NCBI GenBank assembly: GCA_019426215.1 | Contig: CM033395.1 | Coordinates: 18,714,569-18,778,568, forward strand | Direction: 5' to 3' | DNA from: Buddleja alternifolia | Lineage: Eukaryota; Streptophyta; Magnoliopsida; Lamiales; Scrophulariaceae | DNA length: 64,000 bases | In this document: one piece after another, positions 1 to 10,500 of the stretch | How the letters are laid out: each line of letters opens with the position of its first letter | How positions within the stretch are numbered: position 1 is the first letter of the stretch | The notes under the pieces: generated by a model | The model's input: only the letters and a program-made list of their open reading frames with translations | The model's database searches: none | What the model was told of the DNA's origin: nothing | Made by a program: the position numbers and the translations under genes

Positions 1-290
1 TAGATAGCTGGTTATTTAGATTCTTGGCTAAGTAATCAATGAGTGGATAGAAATTTAGGTGTCTATGATCAATGTGTGAATTAAGGGTTGAATTTCTTTT
101 GAATCGTATTTTCCATTAATTGAATTTCCAAGCATTTATTTTCTACAATTTTAGTTAATTAAATCTTCAAAACCCCCTTTGTTATTTGATCAATCAGTCT
201 CTAGGGTTCGACCTGGACTTACGAGTACTACAGATTCTTGTGAGAACAGTAATTATATTTTGGTGCATTCGACACGTACCAGATACCTCG
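1..290 (+). repeat. LTR U5-like tail, unassigned family
   Basis: The stretch around 190-285 has a 'gggttcgacctggactta' phrase followed by a short run into the element interior. The same kind of phrase ('ggttcgacatcccggactt') sits near the end of the LTRs at 5658-6879 and 46803-48196. It therefore looks like the 3' end of an Athila/Tat-type LTR. It does not align convincingly with the LTR at 5658-6879, so it may belong to another family or be too diverged. Confidence 0.35.
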
Positions 291-584
291 CTTCAGATGT
301 TCGAATGTGAAGGAGTTAACGTTCGAACATTCCATCTTCAACGTCCGAAAGTGGATCCATCTAAGGCAGTAAATCTAGGTTGTACGTCTACTGTTACTGA
401 TTCCCCTCCAGCTGTTGAAGTACGTTTTCCTTTTTCTTTAGCTAAGAAAATTAAAAAGAATGAACATGATAGGAGTTTCCTTCGCATTCTTGAGAGTTTG
501 AGAGAAGTGCGCATTAACATTCCTGTTGTAGATGCTATTTTGCAGATGCCAAACTTCCCAAAACTTTTCAAGGGAATTCTATGA
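186..584 (+). pseudogene. Athila-type gag C-terminal/pre-protease remnant
   Basis: The second half (about residues 79-132) reads FPFSLAKKIKKN, then RSFLRILESLREVRINIPVV and DAILQMPNFPKLFKGIL. This is the well-known stretch in Ty3/Athila polyproteins just before the protease (usual form: FP..L....D..F.KFLE..K.L.INIP...AL.QMP.YAKFLKDIL). The first half is LTR/leader sequence read through by chance and contains CpG palindromes of the TTCGAA type. The frame ends at 584; the protease frame follows 21 bases later. There is no usable start codon context, so this is a fossil. Confidence 0.6.
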
Positions 585-605
585 AACAAATAGAAGTGGG
601 AAGAA

Positions 606-1226
606 GTGGGTATTGTCTGCCTAACCAAAGCATGTTCTGCAGCTATGATGAACAATATGCCAAAAAAATGCAAGGATCCGGGTAGTCTATCTATTCCATG
701 CACTATTGGGGATATGAAATTTGACAGAGTTTTTTGTGATTCCAGGGGTGGAATCAATTTGATTCCTGATGCACTCTTTCAAAAGTTGGGCCTTGGAGAG
801 ACAAAAACCACTACTATGCGGTTGCACCTCGCAGATAAATCTGTCAAGAGTCATATTGGGGTGATTGAAGATGTCATAGTTAAAGTCGACAAGTTCTACT
901 TTCCAGTCCACTTTGTGGTTCTTAAAATGGAGGAAGATTCTGATGTCCCACCGATCCTACGAAGACCATTCCTAGCAATAGGTAAAGCCACGCTAGACCT
1001 GGCTCATGGTAAGCTTACATTGAATATATGGGATAAAAAGGTAAATCTGAATGCTTATAGAAGTTTTAAGCATGAATTTCCTGAGAATACTTGTTCTATA
1101 CTAGATGCTTTTGATCCTTTTAAGGATGAAGTTTTGCAGGAACATTCATCTGATGACCCGAGCAGTCAAGGAAGTGAAGAAGATACGAGTGCTGACGAGG
1201 TTGGAAACCTCGATACAGTGGACTAA
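606..1226 (+). pseudogene. Ty3/Athila retropepsin-like protease domain
   Basis: This frame keeps the features of the Athila protease. The sequence around residues 20-60 reads IPCTIG, then FCDSRGGINLIPDALFQKLGL, where the family normally has a DLGASINLMP-type active-site loop. It continues with PPILRRPFLAIGKATLDLAHGKLTL (family form: P.ILGRPFLATA.A.IDV..G.L.L). The catalytic D-S/T-G is altered (CDSRG for DLGAS), so activity is unlikely. The tail (residues 165-206) is acidic. The RT domain should follow but the sequence goes straight to the hairpin at 1366. Confidence 0.65.
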
Positions 1227-1354
1227 GTGGCTGTCACTACATCCACGGATTTGCAACATGAAGATTCAATTGATGGGAGATTGGACAAGGATTCTAGTCC
1301 ATTCCATGATCCGGCTACTTAGGCCGACTCTGCAAAGTCAAGCTAATGACTTTA

Positions 1355-1473
1355 AAGAAGCGCTTCTCGGGAGGCAACCCGAGCTATTTTTTTTCAAATT
1401 TATTTTTGTCTTATTTTTGCGTTGTTTTGTTTCACTTTGTTTGTTTTTAATTTTTTGTTTTATTTGTGTGCAG
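1355..1473 (+). promoter_or_regulatory. Conserved hairpin plus 3' splice-like site before env-position ORF
   Basis: CTCGGG (1366-1371) pairs with CCCGAG (1378-1383) around an AGGCAA loop. The phrase 'ctcgggaggcaacccgag' is a landmark I know from many plant Athila/Tat elements just after pol. It is followed by about 85 bases of T-rich tract ending in 'gtgtgcag' (1466-1473), a textbook 3' splice acceptor. This fits a spliced subgenomic RNA for the downstream ORF. The hairpin is seen directly; the splicing role is inferred. Confidence 0.55.
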
Positions 1474-2136
1474 AAAAGAGGTAGAAATTTGGAAGAAATC
1501 TTCAGACAGCACGCTCGAAGGTGAGGGGCTCAACGTTCGAACATGTAGTATAGGACGTCCGAACGTTAGGAGTAGAACATTCGAATGTAGGGTCATGCAA
1601 GAAATCTTATTTCACGTCAACAGCATGCCTGGACATGCCATGTTTCCACGTTCGAATGTGGATCCTGTTAGAAAAGGGGGGAAAAGCGGAGAAAGTGTAA
1701 CTTACTGATTTAAAAGCCCATACCACTCAAAACACCCTCTTTCCCAAGATACTCGCTCCAAATATATCTTACCTTCCAAAAATCAAAATCTGAAATCATA
1801 ACTCATCCATAAAACCCTTCCGGCCACAACATCAAAACCTTCCATCATTATCAATACCTATTCCATATAAAATTCTTTTCACAAAAGGAATTTCTTTATA
1901 TAAACCCATCTATTTCAAACCATAAATACTCATACCTAATACAAACCCATTACATAATCTCACACAAAAATAAATTTTATAGCAGATTTAGCTCAAAGGT
2001 TTATTATTCAGCACCACAAACGGAGAGAATAAGAGGAAGTGAACGGTACTCTGCATGACCCACGCCCGAACTTGAGACCATGTAACATTCGAACGTGGGT
2101 CTCTGAACATGAGTTCTGTTTCTATGTTACAGCACT
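1474..2136 (+). other. Non-coding Athila internal region with TTCGAA palindromes
   Basis: No convincing gene. It holds a cluster of near-palindromic words centred on TTCGAA or TCCGAA (about 1532, 1553, 1574, 1650 and 2088), in the pattern A-C-R-T-T-C-G-A-A-Y-R-T. The same words recur at 296-345 and in the 3' LTR at 5853-5950. The stretch 1700-2040 is plain A/C-rich sequence in which I see nothing further. Confidence 0.5.
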
Positions 2137-2139
2137 GTA

Positions 2140-2637
2140 AGGCCTTGTTTGTTTATGTTTCAAATTCCATTTTCAATATTCTGAATCACAAAATTTTAAA
2201 AATCCATAACACAAACCATTTTCAGTTAAATTCTACTTAACTTTTTCAATTCCCCATATAACTACCTATCACTCACTATATCAATCATTTCACACATTTA
2301 TCAATCAACATCATTTCCTCCAATCATTACTTTTCTATTTAATCTTCCACTTTTACTATATATTAATAATAAATTTCAAATTTCAAATTTCAAAATATAT
2401 TAATATTAAATTAACTTTATATATCTATCTATCTTATTCTATTATTTATTTATTCACATAATCATTACACAAATAACTAACTCAATTATTTAACTCATAT
2501 TTTACAAATCTCAACCACTATTTAAAAACATAAACAAACACAACACACATCACATCAATTCTCACACGAATCCATGTAGTACGCATTTCCCGAGAAATTT
2601 TCAGAATTTCATCTCAAAAACATAAACAAACAGAGCC
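2140..2637. mobile_element. Tourist-like MITE (PIF/Harbinger type)
   Basis: A 498-bp element with terminal inverted repeats: left end GGCCTTGTTTGTTTATGTTT and right end (reverse complement) GGCTCTGTTTGTTTATGTTT, 18 of 20 matching. It is flanked by TAA at 2137-2139 and TAA at 2638-2640. A 3-bp TWA duplication plus GG-starting TIRs is the signature of Tourist/PIF-Harbinger MITEs. The interior is very A/T-rich and has no coding potential. Confidence 0.85.
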
Positions 2638-2838
2638 TAAGTGATTGGCTTAATTCCTTCGTGATTCAATACTTGTGATAACCGTGTGGGGATTTTTTTG
2701 GTGATATTGTGTATTGTGGTATTAGTTTTGGCTATTGTGGTTTGGTGATTGAGTTGAGCCGAGGTGCGGTTGTAGTGAACGAGTTTGGGGGGAAATCTTG
2801 CATAGTGTTTATTCAATGGTGAGATTAAGATCCAAAAA

Positions 2839-4013
2839 TTGTGTCAAGGAAAGAGTTCGGGAGTGAACAAAGGAAAAGGTGTTAAACAAGTGGCAAACAC
2901 TCTAAGAAAAGAGGGTACTATCAAACATTTTCGCAAGAGAGTTGATGGATTTGAGCTTCACAAAAAAAGATCTATAGGAGTAAATAATATGTTCGTGCTC
3001 GCCACAAGGCAACACTTATTCTTATCATACTTTGCTACTACTCCAAGGATGATGATACATGCTTGGGTGAAAGAGTTCCATGCTAGTAGTGCAAGCACGG
3101 AGTCAAGAGAAAATTTGCAAAACAAGGTATACAAGCTGATAGTGAGAGATAAGGAAGTGGATTTTTTGAAGGCATAGATAAATGAGTATATGAACCTTCT
3201 CGTGCCTTTTAAGTGTGCCTATAAGACATTGGTGGAGCAAGAGGAGTCTAATACCTTGGATTAGAAGATGGTCTTGAAAGAAATTGCAATAGAAGGTGCA
3301 ACGTTTTGTGGTAACAAAAGAGACATACTACCTAGGGATTTGAAACCGGAGGGGTTCTTTTGGTTCGAGTTCATTAGGTATTGTATTTTGCCTACTAGTA
3401 ACCGGTCTTCAGTTAACAAGGAGAGAGCATTCTTATTTATTACATTATGAATTTGAAGAGGGTAGATTGGGCTCAAATCATCTTCGATACTTTGTTAGTT
3501 CAAGTAAGGGGGATGTGGAGTGAGATGGTTAATTCGTGCATTAACAAGAAGAATCCATTGATATTCCAAAATTTGATTAGCACACTATGTCTCAAGCAAG
3601 GTGTTAGGAGGGAAAGTGATGAGGGATTCGAATGACCAGGAGTGGATATCGCCTTTACGGAGGAGAAGCGAGATAAGGCCCTGATGCGTAGATTCACCCG
3701 TGAGAGGGGCGAGAGTTCGAAGAAGACCTCCACACCTATTTCCCTTTCTACTATCGCACATGATCTTAAAGCGATGAGGAAAGAATAAAAGGTAATTAGG
3801 GCGACACAATGCACTATAATGGCGAACATGAGGATGATGGCTCACCACCAAAGGGATTTGACCCTTGCCATGGATCGTTCTTCCGGAAGGCCTTCTTTCC
3901 CGTATCCACTGGTTTCCGCCTTTCACCGTTTGCCCGTTATTGATGATAGTGATGATGACACCACCGATGATGATGAGGATCCCGCATCTGGCCCGACGGG
4001 AATGCGGTCTTGA
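2839..4013 (+). pseudogene. Athila env-position ORF ('putative plant transposon protein' type)
   Basis: Four frame-shifted stretches (2839-3177, 3268-3450, 3447-3635, 3819-4013) together resemble the ORF that plant Athila elements carry downstream of pol. Landmarks are KEVDFLKA, then LKPEGFFWFEFIRYCILPTSN with SSVNKERAFLF (family form: W..FIR..L.PTSH.S.V.KERA.LLY), then a 'vdwaqiif' stretch corresponding to the INVG.II segment. The end is acidic (IDDSDDDTTDDDEDPASGP, about 3937-3990). At least one in-frame stop (around 3176) and several frameshifts separate the pieces. No signal peptide or membrane span is visible, so the historical 'env' label should not be read as function. Confidence 0.6.
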
Positions 4014-5657
4014 TTAATGCTTTGTATCCTACCTTTTTAGTTTTTCTTTTCCTTTTCTTTTCTTCTTTTTTGTTTTTGTTTTTTCTTTTTGGTTTTCTTT
4101 AGTTTTTAGTTAGTTTTTTTACGTTGTTTGCTTGTGATGCATGCACTTTTGGCATGTATGTTTCTTATACTTGATGGTTAGTAGACTGGAAGTTTAGATA
4201 TGATGCACATTTGGACCCCATGATTGGAGATGCTTATTGTACTCGAGAGGAGGAAAAGCTATAGGAGGATGTATTGGAAGTTTAAGGATGTTTTTCAACA
4301 TCCTTGGTTGTAAGTGTTCTTTTACCTTTGTGTATGCTTGTTATAACATTGGGGACAATGTTGCATTTGAGAAGAGTACTTATTTTAAACTTTGATGATG
4401 CAATCATAATTTTTACCTTGAGTTCGGGTGAAAGTTTGTTTGCTACCATATTTATATGCTTCTTTGCTGAGAAAATCAAGTATGAAATTTTTTTAGTCCT
4501 TCCGAAGTTTCAATTGATGCATTGAAATTGATTAACTTGGAAAAATGACATGATTTTTATGAATAATTTGAATTTAATGGGACATATATATCTTTGAAAT
4601 TGCTCATGGAGACCGTAGACTAGGATTGATTTTCTTAGATGATTCACAATGCACAGTCAATCGAGGGTAGAGGAGTTGAGAGGATAACCATCTTGAGACA
4701 CTTAAGGAATTTTTTCCAGAAATATTAACTTAGATTTCTCACGAGGTTATAAGTTAAGTAGTTAATTTTGTATGCTAAACAATGAATTAAAAAGGTTGAA
4801 TTTTGATATGACCAAAAGTGGTCAGGCTAATATGTGTTGGAGGTGAAAGTTTCATGCTTATATGCTATACTATTATGCTAATTTGAGCTTTTCTCAAGCT
4901 AAAAAGAAGTGAATTGTTTGAAAGATCTAGTTTTATTTTGTGGACTTTGACACTCGAGTGATTAAATCCTTAGGAGTGTTTCTACATTTAATGCCCTAAA
5001 ACTATCTAGTTTGGGAGTCATTAATCTAAAGCTTGTTACATGAGTGTCATAGAAAGGCTAAGGGAATAAAACATTGCACATGATCTAGCCTTAATGAAGT
5101 TAAATGGAAAGTTTCATATGAATTGAAAGTTTGAATGTTTAAGATAATCAAAGTCAAATGGCTATGAGATTGTCTATGATTCTTATGCTTTGTGCTTGAT
5201 CGAAAGTTGATAGATATGGGATTAATGTCCAATAATTGGTGAGGATGCCTCTCGATTATATAGTACCTTAGATTTATTTTCACTATACCCTATGGAGTCT
5301 TTTCGAGTTGAGGTGTCACATGAGCAAAAGTATTTGATATGTATATATACTTGTGAGCTTTAAAAAGTTGATTTTGTGCCATTTATTTTTGTTAATTATG
5401 TTGATTTTTATTGATTGGTTGGGATTGAGAATTTGTTAGATTTTGTGGGTATATCATTTGCAAACCCTTATGAGACTACAACTCGTTCTTTTTGGGGAAC
5501 ATTAAGGTTTAAAGGCTTGTTATACATGCTAAGTGTAATCATCTACTCCACGAAAGCGAGTTTATCTTTATCTTTGTTTGTTTTGTTTTTATTTACCTTT
5601 GACTGTATTGATGTCTATCATTGCTCGAGGACGATCAAAGTGTAAGTTTGGTGGAGT
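4014..5657 (+). other. Athila 3' non-coding region ending in PPT
   Basis: No gene that I can support. The region begins with a T-rich tract (4030-4120) and contains a perfect 18-bp inverted pair at 4345-4362. Near its end is the phrase 'tgctcgaggacgatcaaa' followed by 'gtaagtttggtggagt' (5641-5657). A 'CTCGAGGACGAGCAA...TAAGTTTGGTG' block immediately before the 3' LTR is characteristic of Athila/Tat elements and includes the polypurine tract. Confidence 0.55.
4345..4362 (+). repeat. Conserved stem-loop ACATTG-ggga-CAATGT
   Basis: The string AACATTGGGGACAATGTT forms a 7-bp stem (AACATTG/CAATGTT) with a four-base GGGA loop. In many plant Ty3 elements I recall an equivalent 'ACATTGAGGACAATGT' between the last ORF and the 3' LTR. 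Its function is unknown to me. Confidence 0.55.
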
Positions 5658-6879
5658 TGATAGAGTCGAGAATTAAGTGTTTTATTGTCCTTTAGTTGTA
5701 TGATTTTCATATAATTAAGTATGATTTTACACCACATATGCGTGTAATATGTCTATTTTGAGTATCCAGGTATAAATCATAGCATTGGAGACAACGAGGA
5801 TGAAAGCAGCAAAATGATGGAATTTCAGAGCGGAAAGTTGAAGAGTTTAGTGTTTGAACGTGGAACATCAGGACGTTCGAACTTTGAGAGAGTTTTTGCC
5901 CAAACGTTAGAAGCTGCTACACACGAACGCCAGGGATACTAATGTTCGAACGTTGAAGTCGGCAGAACAGTTTTGGAAATTTTCAAATTCTACACTTACA
6001 AGGACTCTTTTCAAACCACGCCTATAAATATAAAGTGATGCAGTAGGGTTAAAGAGCAACGTTTTTTACAGTCATTCTCCGACAATATTCTGTCTTTTTC
6101 ACAAAGAGTTAGACTAGGGAGTTTTTGTTCTTTGTTTCTTACTTTCATGAATATTTTAGTTGTTTTTCACATCATTATGAGTAGCTAAATTTGTAGACTA
6201 AGGTCATGCTCAGGCTGAATTATGATTTTTGAGTTATAAAAGTATTTTTTATATGAATGATTTATATTGTTTTGTGTTATAATCATGTTCTCAATGGTTA
6301 GTGTGTCTGGCCAACATATTTAAGATCTAATGCTTAATTTATCTATTCGGGAGAAAGTAAATTAAGGTGCAAGAGGGATTCATAACATCTTCTAAGTTCG
6401 TTGATGCTAGGGATAGCTACATACTCCAGATGCTGTTAACCTAGTTTATTCGAGGGATAAATCTGAATAAATTTGGGGGAAATTCTAGTGTTTAATGTAT
6501 GCAGTAGAGATTTCTACAACCAATCTAGTGTAGGTTATCATGAGCGAGGGATCTGCGTGATAATAATATTAAGGAATTTTCCACCTTAGCAATATTTATC
6601 TGAAGTACGAGAATACAAATATAACGAGAATTGATTAATTTGTGTCGACGCATGTGTCTTAGTTGTTTTTATTCATTGATTTTCACATACTTTTAATTAT
6701 TGTTTTTAATAGTTTATGATTTATTTTTCTTTAAGTTTACAATTACTTGAGTTGATTTATTGTTTTTGCTATAACACAAATGTCTGTGGGTTCGACATCC
6801 CGGACTTAATTGTCCACTCTATTACTACACATGATCAGTCCTCTTGCAGTTAAATACCCGATTGGGTTTTCGTGCATCA
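5658..6879 (+). repeat. Athila-type LTR (TG...CA), 1222 bp
   Basis: It starts TGATAGAG right after the purine-rich tract and ends ...GTGCATCA. The start resembles that of the solo LTR at 46803 (TGATAAGAGG). The U5-like end shares 'ggttcgacatcccggactt...tgtccact...attacta' with the solo LTR's 'ggttcgacaacccggactttttgtccact'. TTCGAA-type palindromes cluster at 5853-5950. The sequence directly downstream (gattctggcg...) looks like a decayed primer-binding site, which would make this also a 5' LTR. Confidence 0.6.
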
Positions 6880-7040
6880 GATTCTGGCGTGAAGCTTTGG
6901 AGGCAGCGGCGTATTTGATGCTCGGTTCAGAATTTTGATCAGACGCATAATTGGAAGAAACTATAAGTTTTTTCTTCCTTTAGTTTGAATACAGAAATTC
7001 AAAGATGACCACGTTATGGGATTTTACCTTTCCGCTGTGT
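6880..7040 (+). other. PBS-like start and short unassigned linker
   Basis: The sequence 'attctggcgtgaagctttgg' (6881-6900) resembles the TGGCGCCGTTGCCGGGGA primer-binding site (tRNA-Asp type) of Athila/Tat elements after decay. The following 140 bases show nothing I recognise, apart from a 'cctttccgctgtgttt' phrase like the LTR end at 40971. The family C LTR fragment begins near 7041-7055. Confidence 0.3.
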
Positions 7041-7443
7041 TTTTATATCGTTTTCAACTCATGTGTTGAATACGAAGAACACCAATAATATATTCCTACC
7101 CTTTTCTCATAAATCAAAATTCGATGTTCTCTTGGCAAGCACTGGTGAAGATAATCGAGGGTACGAACTAAGGTGTGCATACACCATACGGGAGCAACAC
7201 TTGGGCGTGCTAGAGCAAATCAATTCGGAGAGGTGTAACAGGGATTTGCTTAAAAAGACAATTGCGGTTTTTGTTCTTTAAAAAGTATACACGTGATAAC
7301 TTCTCTTTGTGAGTTTTTTAATCTAATGTTACAATGTCTGCGCAGCTCTAATTTGGGGATGCCTCGCATTTTTATTCAAATATTTAAATTTTATGCTTCT
7401 GCTACGACAGTCATCCCAGGGGTTGGACCACGCGATCCCAACA
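7041..7443 (+). repeat. 3' part of family C 5' LTR (truncated)
   Basis: About 400 bases align with the end of the LTRs at 13060-13460 and 57460-60241. Shared landmarks are 'catgtgttgaRtacgaagaa', 'ctcttgg...gataatcga' and the terminus 'gatcccaaca'. It is followed directly by a PBS, so it is the 5' LTR of the copia-derived element 7444-11244. About 1.8 kb of its left part is missing, either deleted or separated by the Athila element to its left. Confidence 0.75.
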
Positions 7444-7444
7444 G

Positions 7445-7458
7445 TGGTATCAGAGCCA
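7445..7458 (+). promoter_or_regulatory. Primer-binding site, tRNA-iMet type
   Basis: TGGTATCAGAGCCA lies one base after the LTR terminus ...ccaaca. It is the usual plant copia primer-binding site, complementary to the 3' end of initiator tRNA-Met. Confidence 0.85.
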
Positions 7459-9740
7459 AGGTTTTGATATGGCTCCGATTTTTTTATCTGTGTTTAGGTG
7501 TATATGCTTTAAATTTATTTTATCGCATGTAAAATAGATTCAATTTTCTGATTTTATTTATGGACCGATTTAAATCGTTTAAATCTGAAAATTGATTTAG
7601 ATCTGAAAAATTGGATTTTTTGATATGCAAAAAATTTTATTTTGGCAAAACTTGGATTGCTGTGTTTTGTATCAAGAAATAGCACTTGGAATTCCTGCAC
7701 CGCTGTATATTGAAAGGTGATGGAAAATAGGCTTGATCCTGCTACTGCGTGGGGGTACACCAGCTGCCGTTGTCATGCGTTAACAGGGGCGCACCGGAGG
7801 TGATCCCACGGGCAAACATTAAGGGAGCTGTGTGTTGGGGGCGCAGACATCAACCCCGCTGTTGTTCCACCGCTGCGGACGGCGCTGCGGTGATATTTCT
7901 GGGGCAAGATCAGAAACGGACCGCCAGTGGGGCACCTAGTGTTTTGACCCTAGTATTTTTTTTCCCAGTTTTGATAAATTATAATTTAGTCCTTTTGGGC
8001 TATTTTGCAATTTTATAGTTTGGGATTAAAATACAATGAACTATATTTTTGGGCTTGGGCCTAAGACTAGACTTTTCAAAAATATGGGCCTTTTATTTAA
8101 GTTTTGAAAGGACGAAATAAAATTGTCATTTTATTGACTTTTGAAATTAAAATTAAACTGAATTTTTGAAATTGGCCCTTTTTGTGATTAAATGAAGAAG
8201 TGGGCTTCTTCATGGACTTTCAAAGATTACGGGTTTTTATTTGAATTCCAAGTATGAAATTAAGTTGGCATTTTATGGTCTTTGAAAATTAAATAAAATA
8301 AATAATTTTTGAATTTGAGATTTTTCGAATTAAATGAAAAGGTGGACTTTTTCATGGGTTTTCCAAAATATGAATTTATTATTTAATTCATGGAAAATTA
8401 GTATTATGATATTAATTAATTCTTTTAATTGAATAATATTATTATTTTGTAAATTAAATTAATTTTAGGATTAATGAAAAATTATGATTTTCCATGGGAT
8501 TTTCTGAAATTTGTTTTTAGAAAATAATTAATTGGTCCACTACTTTAATTGGATTATCTTTAATTAAAGTCGGTAAATTTATGTTTATGAAGCATGATGC
8601 GAGCATGTATTGATTATGTAAAGTCCGGGTCGAGCCATAGACTAGTCATTTTAATTTAAGGTCTGCGTGCCATGTTTTTATTTTATGTACATGAGAGGGT
8701 GAGGTTTCCTTTTCTCTTGTATTGTTGTAATTTGAAGATAAAGATGGAGATGTTCAAGCTCGAGGAGCCGTGAAGACCCTAGTATAGGGTCCGGGTCCTT
8801 AGATTAGATTAGTCAACACCTTGATGGCTCAGGGTGTTATAGGTTGGCTTGACTAGGATCACATTTACTGCTTTATTTATAGCATGCTCATGGTTATTTA
8901 TTGTTTTCTTATATATGATATGTTGTGTTGCATGATCGCCTATGAAAGATATATGATATGCTCAGGGTGTTATAGGTTAGCTTGACTAGGATCACATTTA
9001 CCGCTTTATTTATAGTATGCTCATGGTTATTTATTATTTTGTTATATATGATATGATGTGTTGCATGATCGCCTATGAAAGATAAATAACTAAAAATGGT
9101 GAGACCTTGTATGTGAAAACCCCATATTAAAATATTAAGTCCATAAATGGATAAATCTGGGGGAGGGGGACGAAAGTTTCTGATTAGGTCCAGTGCTTTC
9201 CATCATTAGATGCAAGAGAAGTTAGCAGGATGCTTGTTATCATTGTCTCATGAGTCATGGAATGATGGCAAGTTAAGTGTACTAATCTCACAACTAGGTC
9301 TTCTATATGATAAGATGGTCATATTAGAAGTGCACATGGGTTTCAGTTTCGCTAAGAAGTCATCCGTGGGTCATGGAACCACCTAGCTACTGTTATACTA
9401 TGATAATTTGATGGGTCAGACTTAACCACAGATTAGTGTACGGTTGCATCATGTTCTCGGGACGTACATGAAATGTGAGGCAAACATCTCGAGGACCACT
9501 TAGAGAGTGGGTGGGGCAAAATGTTACCGCCCATTATCTCACTAGTCGAGGAATGAGGTACGGGGCATTTGACGCTCGAGCCCGCTGGGAATTGTTAAAT
9601 TTCTCGTCTTCTATTAGTGGGGTGATGGAATTCGATAAGCAGTGGGAGCACACGTGAAATTAGAAGATCCATCATTTTATGTGGATATGATTTGTGATTG
9701 AATGCTAATGTTTTTCTGTTTTCGCAAAGTAAGAGACCAA
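7459..9740 (+). other. Family C leader; GC islet and 133-bp tandem repeat
   Basis: Untranslated leader with no gene I can support. Positions 7730-7930 form a GC-rich islet in an otherwise AT-rich leader, comparable to the islet at 41210-41360 in the other copia element. A 133-bp segment starting 'ctcagggtgttataggttRg' is tandemly repeated: copy 1 at 8828-8960 and copy 2 at 8961-9083 (about 123 bp), with few differences. Confidence 0.6.
8828..9083. repeat. Tandem duplication, period 133 bp
   Basis: Both copies begin 'ctcagggtgttataggtt' and end 'gatcgcctatgaaagat'. They differ at a handful of positions (for example acatttactg/acatttaccg). This is a simple unequal-exchange or slippage duplication in the retroelement leader. 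Confidence 0.85.
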
Positions 9741-10500
9741 ATGACTAAAACTGCACTCTCAGTAATCCTTGAAGCTAATAAGGTAAATGGCCCGAACTTC
9801 CATGACTGGTACAGCAACCTCAAGATTGTGCTACAATCTGAAGGCCTTGACTATGTCTTGACCCAGCCTATTGAGCCTGCCCCTGAGGCAGCCGCTCCAA
9901 GGGCTGCTCGAGATGCACAAGAGAGTTGGCGAAAAGACGATATCTACGTGCGTTGTCTCATTCTGGCCTCCATGACTAATGAGTTGTAAAGTCAGTATGA
10001 GACTGTAGAACATGCATAAATGCTTTTTCATTAGAGGAGCTTTCTGGTGTTAAGACGCACCGAGAGAGATTTGTTATCTCTCCCGAGTTATTTAGAGCTC
10101 GTATGACTGAAGGAACATTGATCACCGACCATGTGTTGAGAATGATTGCCTTGGTGAACAAACTCAACGAAATGGAGGAGTCGGTGAATCCTGACTTGGC
10201 TATTGATTTAGTCCTTCAGTCACTCTCTCCTGCCTACGATCAGTTCGTAGTGAATTTCAACATGAACCGGTTGGTTGCCACTCTTCCAGAGTTGTTGGAC
10301 ATGTTGCGGACTGCTGAGGCAACGGTCAAGAAGGCAAAGCCTGTATTGTTTGATAAAGAATAAGAAGAATAAGGAGGAGGAGGAGTATTAAGAAAGCCCA
10401 AGGGGTTATTGGGAAGTGCTTTAATTGTAAGAAGAAGGGAGGGACACTGGAAAGATCAATGCCCTGAGCCTCCTCGCTAGCACAAGAAATGTACATTTGT
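9741..10500 (+). pseudogene. Copia gag with zinc-knuckle remnant (family C)
   Basis: The start is taken at the methionine of MTKTALSVILEANKVNGPN; FHDWYSNLKIVLQSEGLDYV is the N-terminal signature of Ty1/copia gag (UBN2-type domain). A stop at 9987-9989 and a frameshift near 10020 break the frame. It resumes at about 10103 with GTLITDHVLRMIALVNKLNE and DLVLQSLSPAYDQFVVNFNM. A GKCFNCKKKG remnant of the CCHC knuckle is readable near 10407-10436, but the later H and C are lost. The protein packaged element RNA in virus-like particles when intact; this copy is dead. Confidence 0.8.

Larger units (their letters stand above)
1..6879 (+). mobile_element. Ty3/Athila-type retrotransposon, deleted derivative
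   Basis: I read this as one degenerate element: gag-end and protease remnants (186-1226), a conserved hairpin and 3' splice-like site (1366-1473), an env-position ORF remnant (2839-4013), a long non-coding 3' region, a purine-rich PPT and a 1.2-kb LTR (5658-6879). Reverse transcriptase, RNase H and integrase, which should lie between protease and the hairpin, are absent, so it cannot be autonomous. A Tourist-like MITE is nested at 2140-2637. The left LTR is not clearly present, so the true left end may lie outside the window. The order and the landmark motifs are those of plant Athila-group elements; I infer the assignment without a search. Confidence 0.7.

Noticed and set aside
7445..7458. 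TGGTATCAGAGCCA as part of a tRNA gene
   Set aside because: It is only the primer-binding complement next to an LTR terminus; no cloverleaf surrounds it. The same applies to 41010, 58264 and 36834.
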